Part shown: positions 37,936-49,787 of the stretch, piece by piece
Layout: each line of letters opens with the position of its first letter
How positions within the stretch are numbered: position 1 is the stretch's first letter
Assembly (NCBI GenBank): GCA_029582155.1
Contig: CM055898.1
Coordinates: 31,366,919 to 31,430,918, forward strand
DNA length: 64,000 nucleotides
Source of the DNA: Panopea generosa
Lineage: Eukaryota; Mollusca; Bivalvia; Adapedonta; Hiatellidae
Reading direction: 5' to 3'
Translations under genes and position numbers: made by a program
The notes under the pieces: model-generated
Databases searched by the model: none
What the model was told of the DNA's origin: nothing
The model's input: only the letters and a program-made list of their open reading frames with translations

Positions 37936-38494
37936 GGTTATATGTGCCATGACCAGTTTTTGGTTGTGGGAAGACCTCAGAGTGAATCTGAGCAAAGTCA
38001 CATACATTTCGTTAATAACTGACGAAATTCATTGAATTATTTTTTGGTTCGAACCCACGATGTCAACGCTGAAAGATAAGAGGTCATTGCTAATCATGAC
38101 AGAAACTCTACGTAAATTAATTTATGTATTATATCCGTAAAATTTCAGAAAAAAATGACCCTAAAAAATACGTTTTGCATTCAGCTGTCTGACTTAAAAA
38201 TAACTGTCTGACCGAAATAAACCTGTTCCAGTTTTCATACTGCATTTCTCTACCAAATGAACTTTGTTATTTATAATTGTTCATAAAGTTTAGATAGACA
38301 GACTGATACTTTGGGTTATAGACGCTTTAACTCGGGCAAATTATAGCATATTTCGACTAATTGCAATATATTATACCTGTCATTCAGTTTGTTAGTGATA
38401 TATTAAATTGATGTATGTGTTTTATATAGATAAAAAATTGTTTGTTTATTGTTCCTCTAGTTGCTTTGTTTGTCTTCTCTTTTTATGAAGATGT

Positions 38495-38932
38495 AATGAA
38501 TGAATGAATGAATGAATGAATGAATGAATGAATAGGGTTTTACCGCGTACCAACACATTATAGGTTATTCAACGCTAACAGGTAAGAAGATTTCAGGTTC
38601 ACTCTACATGTACAAAAACAACAAATTAACATACAGATTAAAAAAAAATACATCAACAAATGAATATGAAGAATAAACCTAGAACCTTGATACCTGCAGA
38701 ACTGCAGAGTTTCGGTAAATCCTATCGTATTACTCAATTTGTCGCTTCTTACGACATGCATAAGACACAGTGATCCTATTCTTGCCATCACTCATGGCTT
38801 CCTGGAACCACACAAGGGTTGATAATTTAACCACAATTATGAACATGAAACAAAATGATAAAATGAACGTGACATTCCTACCCCTCTGCAGAGATCGACA
38901 CTGATTCTATTCTAAGCCGGAACCATGCGGGC
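38495..38932 (-). mobile_element. SINE insertion with 13-bp target-site duplication
   Basis: Flanked by exact copies of 'tttatgaagatgt' at 38,482-38,494 and 38,933-38,945. Duplication copy 1 has a single copy of this site at about 27,943, so it is the empty site. The 438-bp element is inverted: its (TTCA)n tail is the AATG array at 38,495-38,531. Its body contains 'catgtcgtaagaagcgac' on the minus strand, a motif I recall from mollusc SINEs. The insertion therefore happened after the segmental duplication. The ORF at 38,558-38,791 lies inside it and is not a gene. Confidence 0.9.
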
Positions 38933-39596
38933 TTTATGAAGATGTTAAGCCGAAAGTTCGCTTAGGAAATTCTTATATATATAAGTACACATCATGGATT
39001 ATTATTACTCTTTACGTGGAGTTTCATTTCAAGTAAACGCATCATTCCGAGTATGAATAAACATTTAGATTGATTGACTGAGATTGTTGCAAATTTCACA
39101 AAATGTCAATTTCATTATTGACATGTATGACGAATTCCCTCCGTTTCTTTCATGCGCTTTTGTATACGTTTATATCGTAGAAATGTTACATTATTACCTT
39201 ACATGCGGTTCAAATTTGGTGTATTTATTTCAAAGTACAACCGATTAAGTACGGTGTAATTATGGCAAGATTTACGTACGATACGTAAAACACTATAAAT
39301 GATAAACACCGTCCTATAAATTACGACACCAATAAGCAGGAGTATGCAATACGATATTTATTTTATATACTTTGATAATATAATCAAACAGTTTGTGTAG
39401 CGATAAAAAAATAGGTTTTAAAAATATCCGTGGGTAAACAATGAACAAAAGTAGGACTTCATCTTAATTCAATACGAAATAGATTACTTGCGCATGCGTC
39501 AAATTTGGCACCGCTCTCGCAAACAATTTAAACAAAATTGTCTAAAATATCTTTAACATTGGTTTTGAAATTAACATAAACTATTTCTAAAACGTG

Positions 39597-40134
39597 TTAT
39601 AGTGGATTTGATTGGACATATATACCAAAAGTTGACAATCTTGTGTTATTTGTTGATATTCTGTTCAATGGACACTCGCCGCAAGTGAGCAATATTGTGT
39701 CCCCCGTACATCGACCGTGAATGAAGATATAATGAGAATAAGCAAAAATCAAACCGTGAGAGAGAATTAAATTCCAGTCTATCAAAAATACCGTTGAATT
39801 TATCTAACATATCCAGAAACTGAGAAAAACAATGAAATCAGATTTAATCTCTATTTTACCAGATTCTTATAAAATACCCACTGGTAAAATTGACAAACGA
39901 CCCGTTTCTCTGTATGTCTATTTAATCATGATGGTCCAAGCCAATGGTCCGTCTGTGTCGTCCAGACTAAGATGTCGCCACCATAACTATCACAAACCTC
40001 AAATACCGCCAGATGCAGATGCAAATTATCAACTGTATAATAAGATACCATATACTACGCAAAATAAAGCAAACGTTTTGCTCTCAACTTCGATAACATG
40101 TGTCATTTTGGACCGGAATATTGTAAGTTTTTAA
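39597..40134. other. Duplicated ORF-bearing segment, copy 2
   Basis: A plus-strand frame of 100 codons is open at 39,832-40,134, containing 'SILPDSYKIPTGKIDKRPVS' and 'IPPDADANYQLYNKIPYTTQ'. A possible acceptor, 'ctattttaccag', lies inside it. A minus-strand 62-codon frame at 39,597-39,785 is open in both copies. The 'K..RPVS.YVYL' stretch is faintly like the N-terminal region of Cys-loop receptor subunits, but this is too weak to call. Confidence 0.25.
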
Positions 40135-40620
40135 ACTAGTTATCAGAAAAAGATAACTTTTCAGATAAGTTTTGTCATATTCAAAACATTAAGTTGGGTA
40201 CTTTTCCAGAGTATTTAGGTGAACATTTTGTGCCACTTAATTCTAGGCATGATCGCTCTACCCAATTCCGTTTTTAGTTTTACGGACGGTTTACTTTATC
40301 AAAATTTAGTCTTTAACCTCATTTGACAACCTTTGGAATCGCTTCCATTTTCACAATTGTGTCGCTCTTATTTGTTAAAAAAACCTAAAAAATAATTTAA
40401 TTATTCAGTTCGTTCTTAATTATTAAGAAGTTGGTCATCAATAATGCACACGTGAATAAAATTGCACAGACTCCGTCCTTGATTCAATTCTGAATGAGTC
40501 ATGTACAAACTACAAAGCCGCGCGAGCTATACTTAGAAACGGCCTTAGCAAATACCAACTTTAAAACGTCAATCATTTCAGCTTTTATCATAGCTCCGTA
40601 GTAAATATGTAAATATTCAA

Positions 40621-41247
40621 CAATTGCGGTCGCTCCCTTTGGGTTTCTTAATTGTTAAAGTTTTATTAAATGAACACTAACTATAATTAGGCAGTTTCAG
40701 GAATAAGTCATTTTCATATCGAGGTGCTGTTCCGTGGAACAATTTTCATCAGAGTATAAGATATATGGATAGGTCAGATAATATCAAGAATGCTATCAAG
40801 AATCACATGATGGCCATCTAACTATCCATTAGATATAACATTGATCTCAGCGGTTTTACTCAGTTTCCCAAGCATTCTTTAATTGTTTTCATGTTCGGTA
40901 GATTTTTATTACGTACCGATACTTTTTTTTAATTACTGTAATGTATTAATATATTCATAGTATGCATGAATTGATACAATACAAGAACAATAAAGTTAGG
41001 TCGTGTTATATAACAAATCGTTTAAATATAGTACATGATGCTAATGAGATAACAATGATATACCTGTTGTATAAAATAAGAAATAATAATAAAAGTTGTC
41101 CGTTATATCTAATAGTAGATATATACTCAGTGACATTTAACTAATCAAATGTGATACAATGTTTAACTTATTACTGTGATATATATTGAAAATGATTACC
41201 AACAATTACATGAATATCTATGCCATGCAATAAATATTCAATATTCA
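40621..41247 (+). mobile_element. Non-LTR retrotransposon 3' fragment, copy 2
   Basis: The frame 40,673-40,821 encodes 'KSFSYRGAVPWNNFHQSIR', then 'SDNIKNAIKNHMMAI', then TAA, parallel to 29,568-29,716. The AT-rich 3' part is nearly the same, including 'aataaatattcaatattcaa' at the end. Both copies keep this last frame open by chance or by youth of the duplication. Confidence 0.75.
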
Positions 41248-41725
41248 AGGACCACAATGGAAATAAAAAAAGCTCTTTTTGTTATATCCTTGGCATTCGT
41301 GTGCATTCCATAGCCTATATGTGTGTATCGTTATAATAATTTCTGTATCAATGTTGTTATATCGTTCAAGCATTAAGCTATTCCTTATCTTTGTATGTGC
41401 ATTTACATTTATTACCAAAATAAATCTATCTATCTCTATGTCCACATTAACCTCACATTATCCAAAGTCCGTCACTCTAGCCCAGTACTACAATATGACT
41501 TGTTACACTGTCCAACATAACATTAGCCCAAGAAATTAATATCCGCCGGCGACGCTTTTATTCACATCACATCAACAGCTCGGAAACTCGAACGTCCAAC
41601 AACTTGTTGTGGAGTTATTATAGTATCTAGATCGAAGTCTTAATCAGCCAGGCATCATTAAAGTCCAAACGTGTCGCTTTAACATTAAAATATGGACGTA
41701 CGAGTTTCCTCCCTTGAAGGAACAC

Positions 41726-41770
41726 GGGTAAAAATGTCACGTATGTTTAACATGCATGACATTTTTACCT
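41726..41770. repeat. Hairpin with 13-bp perfect arms, copy 2
   Basis: Counterpart of 30,684-30,728. 'ggtaaaaatgtca' pairs with 'tgacatttttacc', so the base pair that is C-G in copy 1 is T-A here. The loop and inner stem are the same. Confidence 0.85.
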
Positions 41771-41794
41771 TAGTAAAGTCATACATACGACTCA

Positions 41795-43455
41795 AAAACA
41801 TACACTTTACTCCATGCAAAACATTTATCTACTGACAAGCAAGTAATAGACGTTTGCATATGTAACAAAAGCTATCCCAGCAACACGACAAGCTGGATGA
41901 GTGTGGTAGCCTTATATTCGATTCGAATATAAGGAATATTATTACTTTTTATAGCTTCTAATATAAAAATTGATGGTTATAATTATTTCTAGTTGCTCGA
42001 GACAAATATTTAATCATGAAGCTAAACGGAACAGTGGTGGCATTTTTGTTATTGTATATCTTAAAAAAGAAAACATTTTAAAAGATATACAGCACATACA
42101 TGTGAATCAAAATAGAATTATCAGGTTTAATTTGAAGAAAACGTTTTAGTTACATAGCCGAGTTCTTTGAAGCAACTCTCAGATTAAAACAAAAAACATT
42201 GTTGCCAGTTGTGTTCATTTTATTATATACGATATTGTTGATAGTTTGTGGGGGATAATGTGGTATTTACTACTAATGCTATTAGTTTACAATCCAAATT
42301 CACAAAATAATTGAATATTCCTTTATTTTGGATAAAAATTTAAATGTCACCAAAACAATGACTTTTGTTTTCTGAAATAAAATCAACAAAGTCATGATTT
42401 TGAATTGGTGATGAATGGTGAAAATGAAATCGTTGATAATCGACAGATTTAGATTCGATTAACTCACACTGGTAATTTGTCTTGTGATATTAAAGTCTTA
42501 AGAGAACACGCCATTAGAGCGTGTCATAATTAATTATCCGTTTAATGATATTGTTTATCTTGATGTTTAAACTAAACTCTGTCTTATTGACTAAATGAAT
42601 GTCCGCATTCTACCTTATGGTTCTGACATGATAGGGAGTGTATGTTTTCCACTTTACCTTAGTTCATAATATCATGACTAATAATAGCAATAAAATAATT
42701 TATTACACATATTGTTGTTGTTTTATTTTTCAGATGATTTAAATGGTACAGCATATGAACTGATAGCCGGATCAGTAGTAAAGTTCCTAGGTGACAATGA
42801 AGCAATACTATCAGACGACACACAGGTAGATAATCTTACCTCAATTCAAGCAAACATTTCGAACGGGTTATTTCCCTTTAATCGCTAAGGACATGTATCA
42901 TACTGTCGTATAACCTTTAACTCAATACATTCATGTATAATTCTTTATAGTCCATTGATATGGTTCTGTGTACGAGATATTTATAATTATGAAAATAAAG
43001 CATCACATATGGGGATTTTAAAAGCTTATCAACTGCATAAAATTTGTTTGATATTTTGTGTCTTCACAATTGTAATTGATTATTTCAGACCTTTTGCTAT
43101 AAGGTGTAGAAATATTAAATCTTGTTCTATTCATAAAGTCGAAAATGAGACAAATAGACCAAAACGAGAACACCAATGTGACATGATTTGGCATAACTTT
43201 CTTTACTACGATCAATAGTAAAGACATCAATGCAGTTTACGTAAACCAATACTATAACCAAATATTATAGTCAACTAAAAGTAAAAAAAATCAAACAAAG
43301 AATCTGTACATGAGTGGTTAAATCGGACAGTATTTCCTAAGACGTTAGTCTGTGAAACGAATCCAGCTCTCCCGATTGGATACATTCAACAGCAATTGTT
43401 ACGTGTACTGATTGGTCAGCTGCTTCAGAAAAGTTCGAATGACGTCATCGATTAG
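41795..43455. other. Copy-2-only segment
   Basis: Absent from copy 1, where 'cgactcaaaa' joins directly to 'gcgttcaattg' at about 30,752. No target-site duplication or terminal repeats are visible at the borders, so a deletion in copy 1 is as likely as an insertion here. It holds the exon candidate at 42,734-42,825. Confidence 0.7.
42734..42825 (+). CDS. Candidate internal exon, unknown protein
   Basis: The sequence is bordered by a textbook acceptor ('ttgttttatttttcag', ending 42,733) and a donor ('acacag' then 'gtagat', from 42,826). The 92 bases have one open frame (two bases, then 30 codons), giving 'LNGTAYELIAGSVVKFLGDN' and then 'EAILSDDTQ'. Its GC content is higher than the flanks. 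The intron phases would be 2 before and 0 after. No partner exon was found within the window, and I do not recognise the protein. An ATG overlaps the start but is in a frame that stops at once. Confidence 0.4.
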
Positions 43456-44974
43456 TAAGCGTTCAATTGCTATGAATAATTTCGAATGGAGAAGGAGGCA
43501 TCCTGTCAGATTTAACTAATGAACAGAATTAGTCAATATATGTAATTCTGTTATTACTACGTCATGGGTGTTGATTCTGCTTCTGCTTCTTGTCTGCTGG
43601 CTGCCTCATTTGTAGGAGATAGTCTGGTGGGACATTTTTATCTTATAGGTGTTGCTCGAATATAGTGTACCCGTATAGTCGGTTTCTAATGAAACTTAAC
43701 CTGCAATTTTGTTTTCTTAGTTGCATTATGTGCTTCAAATGAACGATTTTATCAGATATTTCAGTACTTGCATGCATTTTTATATGTTCACTGCTTCGTG
43801 GTACGAAGCCGATCACATAATTGATATAATCGGCGATATTTATCTATAAACAATACCCCTGAGCACAAGTTTCAACAGAACCACACTAAAATAATGTACG
43901 CATCACACCAAACACATCAAACACCAGTTTTCTCCAATTTCAGACCAAGACCATATACGAATCATTTTTTAAACAACTGGATAGTATTGAATGGTGTGTA
44001 TTGCACCAGGGCAGTGGTAAACAAACATAGGCGGGTAAAACTATTTATTCATATTAACAAACTAATGATTACCGGCTCCAGTCTAAGATTGAAATAGAAA
44101 TAGATCAGCGATGACCATAATGAATATGTGTAGTAATTGGCCATTCCATAGCAGATTGGTATTTGGAGCTGTCATAATGTCATCTGTTTTTTATCGCTGA
44201 GCTTGACTTGAGAATCCTTACTTGACGGGGAAAATGTTAAAAAGCGTATTTACGAGTTTTTTTCTTAATCGATCAAACATGATGACATATTTCATATCAT
44301 AATATATAGAAAATGGCGTTAGAGCCAATATGTTTTTATGTATTATCTTTGGCATATATATGCATACTTGTGTAAATTATTTGTCTGTAGATATGAATAT
44401 TTGAAAACTTTCTTTCCAAATTATGTATCGAAACAACCTTTTTATTATAATATATGATGACAATTAGACATGGCTTCAGATAATTATAATCATAAAGCTA
44501 CGTGTCTGACCATTATTACTATATACTCTAAATGAAAAACATAAACAATCAAAATACATGACAGTTTATTTGATGTCTGCTAAGAGGTTTAACAATTGCG
44601 GACTCGCTTATATTTAGTTTGGTAAAGGGTAATGAAATATACAACACTGGGGACATTAAACGCCCACGGGTATGTTGTCGGCCAATAACGAACACCATGT
44701 CTGATTTTGTATCGTCTAAAGACTTGTTGTATTAAACAATCAATAAAAACGAGTTTAATTACGATAGTATACAACTTCAAAACATGTTCTTATTCTTATG
44801 TAAAAGGGGGTAATTTATCGAAAATAAAATCTTTAAAGTCCTAATGCAATAATACTAACTATGATGCTATGTAGTTAGGTAACAGTTTTGTAGACTGTTT
44901 TTCCTGACAAAAATTTCTCTGCAACCATGCAAATCTAAATGGATATTTTAAAAATAAACATTTTTCTCTCTCAT

Positions 44975-45165
44975 AAAACACTGTTTTACATTATTGTCTC
45001 ACAACAGAGTTGCAATCCTTGTTGGTGGTTGTAAAACAATATTTTCGTTTAAAAGTTACTGTGTTTTTTTTTAGGTTTGTTTTATTTTAAAAATAAGTAA
45101 AGACGTTGTGGTTTTATTTTCATGTATGAAGAACGAAGTGTGGGCTAATATATACAGAGACTCCA
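44975..45165. repeat. Duplicated flank block X2
   Basis: It matches 36,885-37,085. It lacks the LINE that adjoins X1, so its left flank ('aaataaacatttttctctct') may approximate the sequence before that insertion. Confidence 0.8.
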
Positions 45166-45254
45166 CCGGATCTGCAGAAATGATATGCATTTGATTTTAA
45201 CAAGCGGGTGAATTTTGGAACATGCATGGGCTGTGTTTTGAAAAATGTTGAAGT

Positions 45255-45515
45255 GAAATACTCCACTGTATATAAAACATCGATATGTGAGTAATGGCAT
45301 TTTTTATGTGCAAAATTAATATACATTCATTCTCTGGAGGAAAGAAACCTTCTCCACGGTATATATCAACATCAATATGTGAGTAATGGCATTTTTTATG
45401 TGCAAATATATGTTCATTCTCTGATGGAAAAAACCTACACCACGGTATATAACAACATCAATATGTCAGTTATAGTGCATTTGTATGTGCCATAACATTC
45501 ATTCTCAGGAAAGCA
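45255..45515 (+). repeat. ~98-bp tandem repeat, about 3 degenerate copies
   Basis: Each copy holds 'aacatcaatatgtgagtaat', 'ggcattttttatgtgcaaa', 'cattctctg' and 'ccacggtatata'. The third copy is the most decayed. Confidence 0.8.
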
Positions 45516-47623
45516 ACTACGTTATTTTAAAGAAATTGTATGGGTAAAATATTTTATAGTGAAATAGGCTAAAACTTTTTTATATTGATTTTATAGCAAA
45601 ATTATATTGTGTAGTGAAACCTGAGCCTAAATTCATCAAAAATTTAAGTCTGAGAATTTTTTAAAGTCATGTGATCCTGTAACATTTTCTGTTAGATGAT
45701 CATTAAAGTACCTGATTCTGAAAATAAATCTAGATAAATCTAGATAACAAATGGCTTGTTTAATAGATGTTATTTGAATCTTAATTGTTTGACATTTTGA
45801 GTCTGAGTCTAAATCTCAGAATCAAAATATTGATGAATTTAGGCTCGGAAGAGGAAGAAACCTTTATGCCTGAGACGGTTAACTATGAAACCTCTAGGTA
45901 TTTACAAATCTTCATTTTGAAATATATATCAATAGTGTTAAAGGGAATATATCAGGAAATTTAAAAGTTTTACAATTGGCTAAATCCATTTTCTTCTTCA
46001 AATATATAATGCCTATATATTAAACTCACAGACCCCGTATTGCTAAAAGGGTATCAATTTATCTTGGGCTACGCGTCTAGGTTAGACAAAAACAGATGAT
46101 CCGCTTAAAGTTGCATCATATTTTTTGGCGTATTGAAAGAATCAAGTGACTTTATTTTGCCATTCGATCTGTTATACAGGTTTACACATGTGACGTATAT
46201 TATACGTCATAGTTGATACGCAGTTAAATTGCTTCATCCTAGAAAGAGTTCTAATAACATTGAAGGTCGTCAAGCAGTATTTAAGTGCTGTCTTTTTTTA
46301 GAATATGGATTTTGTTTCAAGTTTACAACTCCAATCTAAATATCGAGTTTGCCACGGTTTAGGCGGTTTAACGTACCAAACCTCTAGGATTTTACATATT
46401 AATGATAATAAGGTGGGTTTTTTTAATCCATTTTAAAAAATTATGCATTAAAATCGTTTTTTACTGATATATTCCCGGGTAATTATACAAATGAACATTC
46501 ATGCTCAATTTAATTAGTTCACCATATTTATAACGATTCATGCACAAGATTTTTCCAAAGTGTGTGCTTTTTGTTCAACCTAGCAATTTTTTTAAAAACT
46601 TGAAACCATTTAATTGTTTGTTATTTAGTCACGTTTTCTTTGTTATTTGCGTGCTGATATGTAATTAAATATCCACCTTTCAGTAATTGCTTATTGAGTC
46701 GCTGTCTCATTGTTATGTACTTCTCTTTACGTTGAGATCGTTCTACCCTACCGGTCGATAAACTCTTTGCCAGTAACGTGCGATGCTCAAAATCATTCAG
46801 CTGCCCTCTTATATCATCAATAAAACTGAATGTAATATACAGTAGAACTTTGTTGGCTCGAAAATAAATGACTGGAACACCGTATATAGCTCCAACTACT
46901 TATTTGGTTCAGACTGAATTTCTATTTCGATGTATATACATGTATATGTATTGTATGCTTTTGACCAATACTTGGCTCGAACAATCATTTTACTCGAAGT
47001 ATTTTGTCCAGTCCCGTCTAGTTCCAGATCTCCAAGTTCTTCTGTACATTATATATAATTGAAAAATCGAAATACTTTCGATACTTAAACATTATTTATC
47101 CCAATCTTACAATGAAATTGTCAGAGACATATCTTTCATATTTGAAAGAAATGGTGCATGTAAGAGGGATGTATTAAAACATTAATCAGCTATCTTGAAA
47201 TGTTATTTTAATTAGAGTATATTCGTTTCATTATTAAAGAGATATTTGATTTAATAGCTATCGGTTAAAGTTAGAAACATACCTTTAAGCAATGTTAGTG
47301 TCTTTTAATCGTTAAAGATTACTCTTTGTTCATCAGGTTGGCATTTATCAATATGAATGAATGTATTGGCATGATTAAACTATATTACGAATAAGGTTGT
47401 TTATTGTCAGATACGATATGATATACGATAAATGTTTTTAAGGCAATGTGATATCTCTTTTTATTTGAAAAGGTTAATTTGAGAGGTGATACATTACAAC
47501 CTTCGAACTTTACAACTGGGTGTGCTGTTGTATAGGCTACGGTATAATGTATAACCTGTTGGACAGATTGTTCTTCTTTTTGCCGTGAATATGATATGTA
47601 GCGTGTTGAAAATGGCGTTTACC
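45516..47623. other. AT-rich non-coding stretch with inverted repeat
   Basis: No supported gene. Inverted arms of 17 bp lie at 45,623-45,639 and 45,830-45,846 ('gagcctaaattcatcaa' and its complement), which could be the ends of a ~224-bp foldback element. 'aaacctctagg' occurs at about 45,888 and 46,378 beside related sequence. The ORF at 46,868 is unsupported. Confidence 0.5.
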
Positions 47624-47689
47624 GCACCTCATTCCCTCTCTTACAGCACCTCATTCCCTCTCTTACAGCACCTCATTCCCCTCTCTTTT
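47624..47689 (+). repeat. 22-bp minisatellite, 3 copies
   Basis: The unit is 'gcacctcattccctctctta' plus 'ca'. The first two copies are identical and the third has an extra C. Confidence 0.9.
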
Positions 47690-47879
47690 GATAAGTGAAT
47701 GCCTTATCACACCTCAAATGTATTTAAAAATGCCGGTTGATCAAATATCCTCTTATTAGATATGTTTGTTACCAGGTCCCAGTTTCATTAAACATCTTAA
47801 CTTCAGACTTTCCTCAACTCCTTGTTTTTACATAAGTAGGTATGATAAGTTTGCATGTTAAATGCTACCAATGAGTTAA

Positions 47880-48200
47880 GATTTGTTCATTGTTACATTC
47901 CGTGTGGTCATGTAATGTGTAATGAGTTCTAGTTATTTTTTAGTTAAATTTCAGCTTGAGATGTTCATTGTATGAAGCCAAAATTGATATTTAAATATAT
48001 ATATACATATATTTTAAGTATACAGTTTTAAAGTTTTACATTTTTCATAATGTTAACGTTTCAATGTTAATTGTTACCAATGAGTAAAGATTGGTTCATT
48101 ATTACATTCTGCGTGGTCATGTAATGTGTAATGAGTTCTAGTAATCATTAAAAAAAGCGGAATTTTTTAGTTAAATATCAGTTTAGGATGTTCATTGAAA
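47880..48200 (+). repeat. ~205-bp degenerate tandem pair; part shared with 50.6 kb
   Basis: 'gtggtcatgtaatgtgtaat' with 'gagttctag' occurs at about 47,908 and again at about 48,113. The segment between, with 'tgatatttaaatatatatat' and 'ttttcataatgttaacgtt', is also found at about 50,591-50,685, just at the 3' end of the 318-codon ORF. Confidence 0.75.
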
Positions 48201-49005
48201 CCGGTCACCGTAGTTTTGAAACGAATACACTGGACAGAGATATTCAGCTTAGAAACTTATATTCATTACGAAAAACTCATACAAATTTCTGAAAGAATAC
48301 ATTTATTGTTATACGTCCTTCTTCTAAACAAAGCATAATAAAACACAAGTAAACATTTATTTACAAACAAACCATTAGATTTAACTTTGATAATAATAAA
48401 GTTAAAAGTCGCCAAGTCAGTTTGTTACTTTGGTGTACCGTGTAGAAATCGCTGTGGTGATATTTGGTAAATTATTTGTAACTTCGTAATATTATTTATG
48501 ATTAATAATATTAAATTGCTAGCTTGGAAAGAGTAACGTTTATGAAAGCTGTATAAGCTTTTTTTCAGAAACATGATACACACACTCAAGTCTGGTTCAT
48601 GTTATAATTCAGTGATAATTAGTATTCAGAGTTGAAAGATCAAGTGTTTATATAATAATGTGAGTATTTGCTACGATAAGCTCATTTCAACCAAATGTCC
48701 GAACAATATCACAAATATTTATTGTTTGAAATAAACTCTTTGAATATCTATAATGATTTTAAATAATAGTTTTTCTCATTTATTGTTGAAATGTCCAAAT
48801 GAATTGCACAATTGGTCTTTTAGTGCCTACTTTTAAAACACATAACTGGTACAAATGTTTGCAAAATATGAAAACCTTAAATGAAAAATATAAATTATAG
48901 TAAATGAAATGTATTAATCTTAACCTTTTTTTATCTCCGGCTTACAATTAGTTAAGCGTCAGCTAAACGCCACGTGATAGATGAATAGATTTGTTAGTAT
49001 TTCTC
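48201..49005. other. AT-rich non-coding; part of lectin-copy downstream flank
   Basis: No gene is visible. 48,780-49,005 resembles 49,620-49,787 ('ctggtacaaatgttt.caaaa', 'taaatataa'), so it is the 3' flank of the first lectin copy included in the local tandem duplication. Confidence 0.5.
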
Positions 49006-49341
49006 TTATTCACACAAGTAATAATAGAGCTTGGCACAGTTATTTATCGTTGCAACTATTGGATCAGTTGATACAGTCCTCTATTGCACCCGCAGAGTTA
49101 GTTTCTTGTTCATTTGGGAACCCGCCAGTTTGCATATCTATGTCCTCCCAGTCACTAAAATCCATTTTCCTTAATGGTGAAAAGTGAATCCACCGATCCA
49201 TATGTACTTTAAATCAAAACTTGTTTTATTGATTTGCTTGTTCACAAAAAATAACTTATGCCAATTCAATTTTCTATACAATGATAAGAAGTAACAGTTT
49301 CTTGTTGTTTTCGCCCTCTTTCCAATGACCTGGGAAACGTC
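49006..49341 (-). pseudogene. C-type lectin domain pseudogene, copy A
   Basis: Read on the minus strand it gives 'FPGHWKEGENNK', then after a shift 'CYFLSLYRKLN'. A gap follows, then 'NKTSFDLKYIWIGGFTFHH', a stop, 'GKWI', a shift, 'FSDWEDIDMQTGGFPNEQ', 'AGAIEDCIN', a stop, and 'NNCAKLYYYLCE' with a final stop. The W.GGF, GKW, W..G.PNE, E.C and C...Y.CE landmarks, in this order, are those of secreted C-type lectin-like domains. About 75 bp covering the GGHL region of copy B is missing. With several stops, frameshifts and the deletion, it cannot make a lectin. Confidence 0.8.
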
Positions 49342-49360
49342 CTGTGCAACGTCCTGGGCT

Positions 49361-49405
49361 GTTGGTCAAACGGTGGTTGGTCAAACGGTGGTTGGTCAAA
49401 CGGTG
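49361..49405 (+). repeat. 15-bp tandem repeat, 3 copies
   Basis: The unit 'gttggtcaaacggtg' occurs three times exactly. It lies immediately upstream (minus sense) of lectin copy A and makes the PPFDQ repeats of a spurious minus-strand frame. Confidence 0.95.
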
Positions 49406-49787
49406 TATTGCTCCCAGGATGTGTTGTGTTTGCTCTTTTTTTTTTCAAATAATTTGTTAAAAAATAAACGAACAACTTTGCTCTTATACAGGCGTTTTGG
49501 GTTTTGTTAGCATTATGTATGTTCTTATTCATTTGAACTCGATTATTGTAAGGAGTACACCTTGATGAAACAACATAATTGTCTTTTTTTCAATTTAAGC
49601 AATTGTTTAACTGAAAAACATCCTATTGTTTTGCTGGAATGTCCAAACGGAAGTCCCAATTTTTCATTTAATACTAACTTTTAAAATCCATTGCTGGTAC
49701 AAATGTTGACAAAACATAAACAAATATATAATAATAAACAGTTATGTTTGCGTCCGTTTAAAGCCACGTAACAGATGAAATGATTTG

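Larger units (their letters stand above)
37171..44740. repeat. Segmental duplication, copy 2
   Basis: Collinear with 23,727-32,010. It differs by the absence of the 34-bp minisatellite region, by a SINE insertion at 38,495-38,932, and by a 1.66 kb segment at about 41,795-43,455 holding an exon-like sequence. The paired blocks include the Asp-rich repeat, the LINE 3' fragment, the covarying hairpin and several decayed ORFs. Confidence 0.9.

Noticed and set aside
38558..38791. 77-codon minus-strand ORF
   Set aside because: It is contained in the SINE insertion at 38,495-38,932.
39832..40134. Cys-loop receptor exon
   Set aside because: The resemblance is limited to a few residues around 'RPVSLYVYLI'. 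There is no Cys-loop, and the copy-1 counterpart is frame-broken.
49266..49532. 88-codon minus-strand ORF with PPFDQ repeats
   Set aside because: It arises from a 15-bp tandem repeat in a frame other than the lectin frame over part of lectin copy A.
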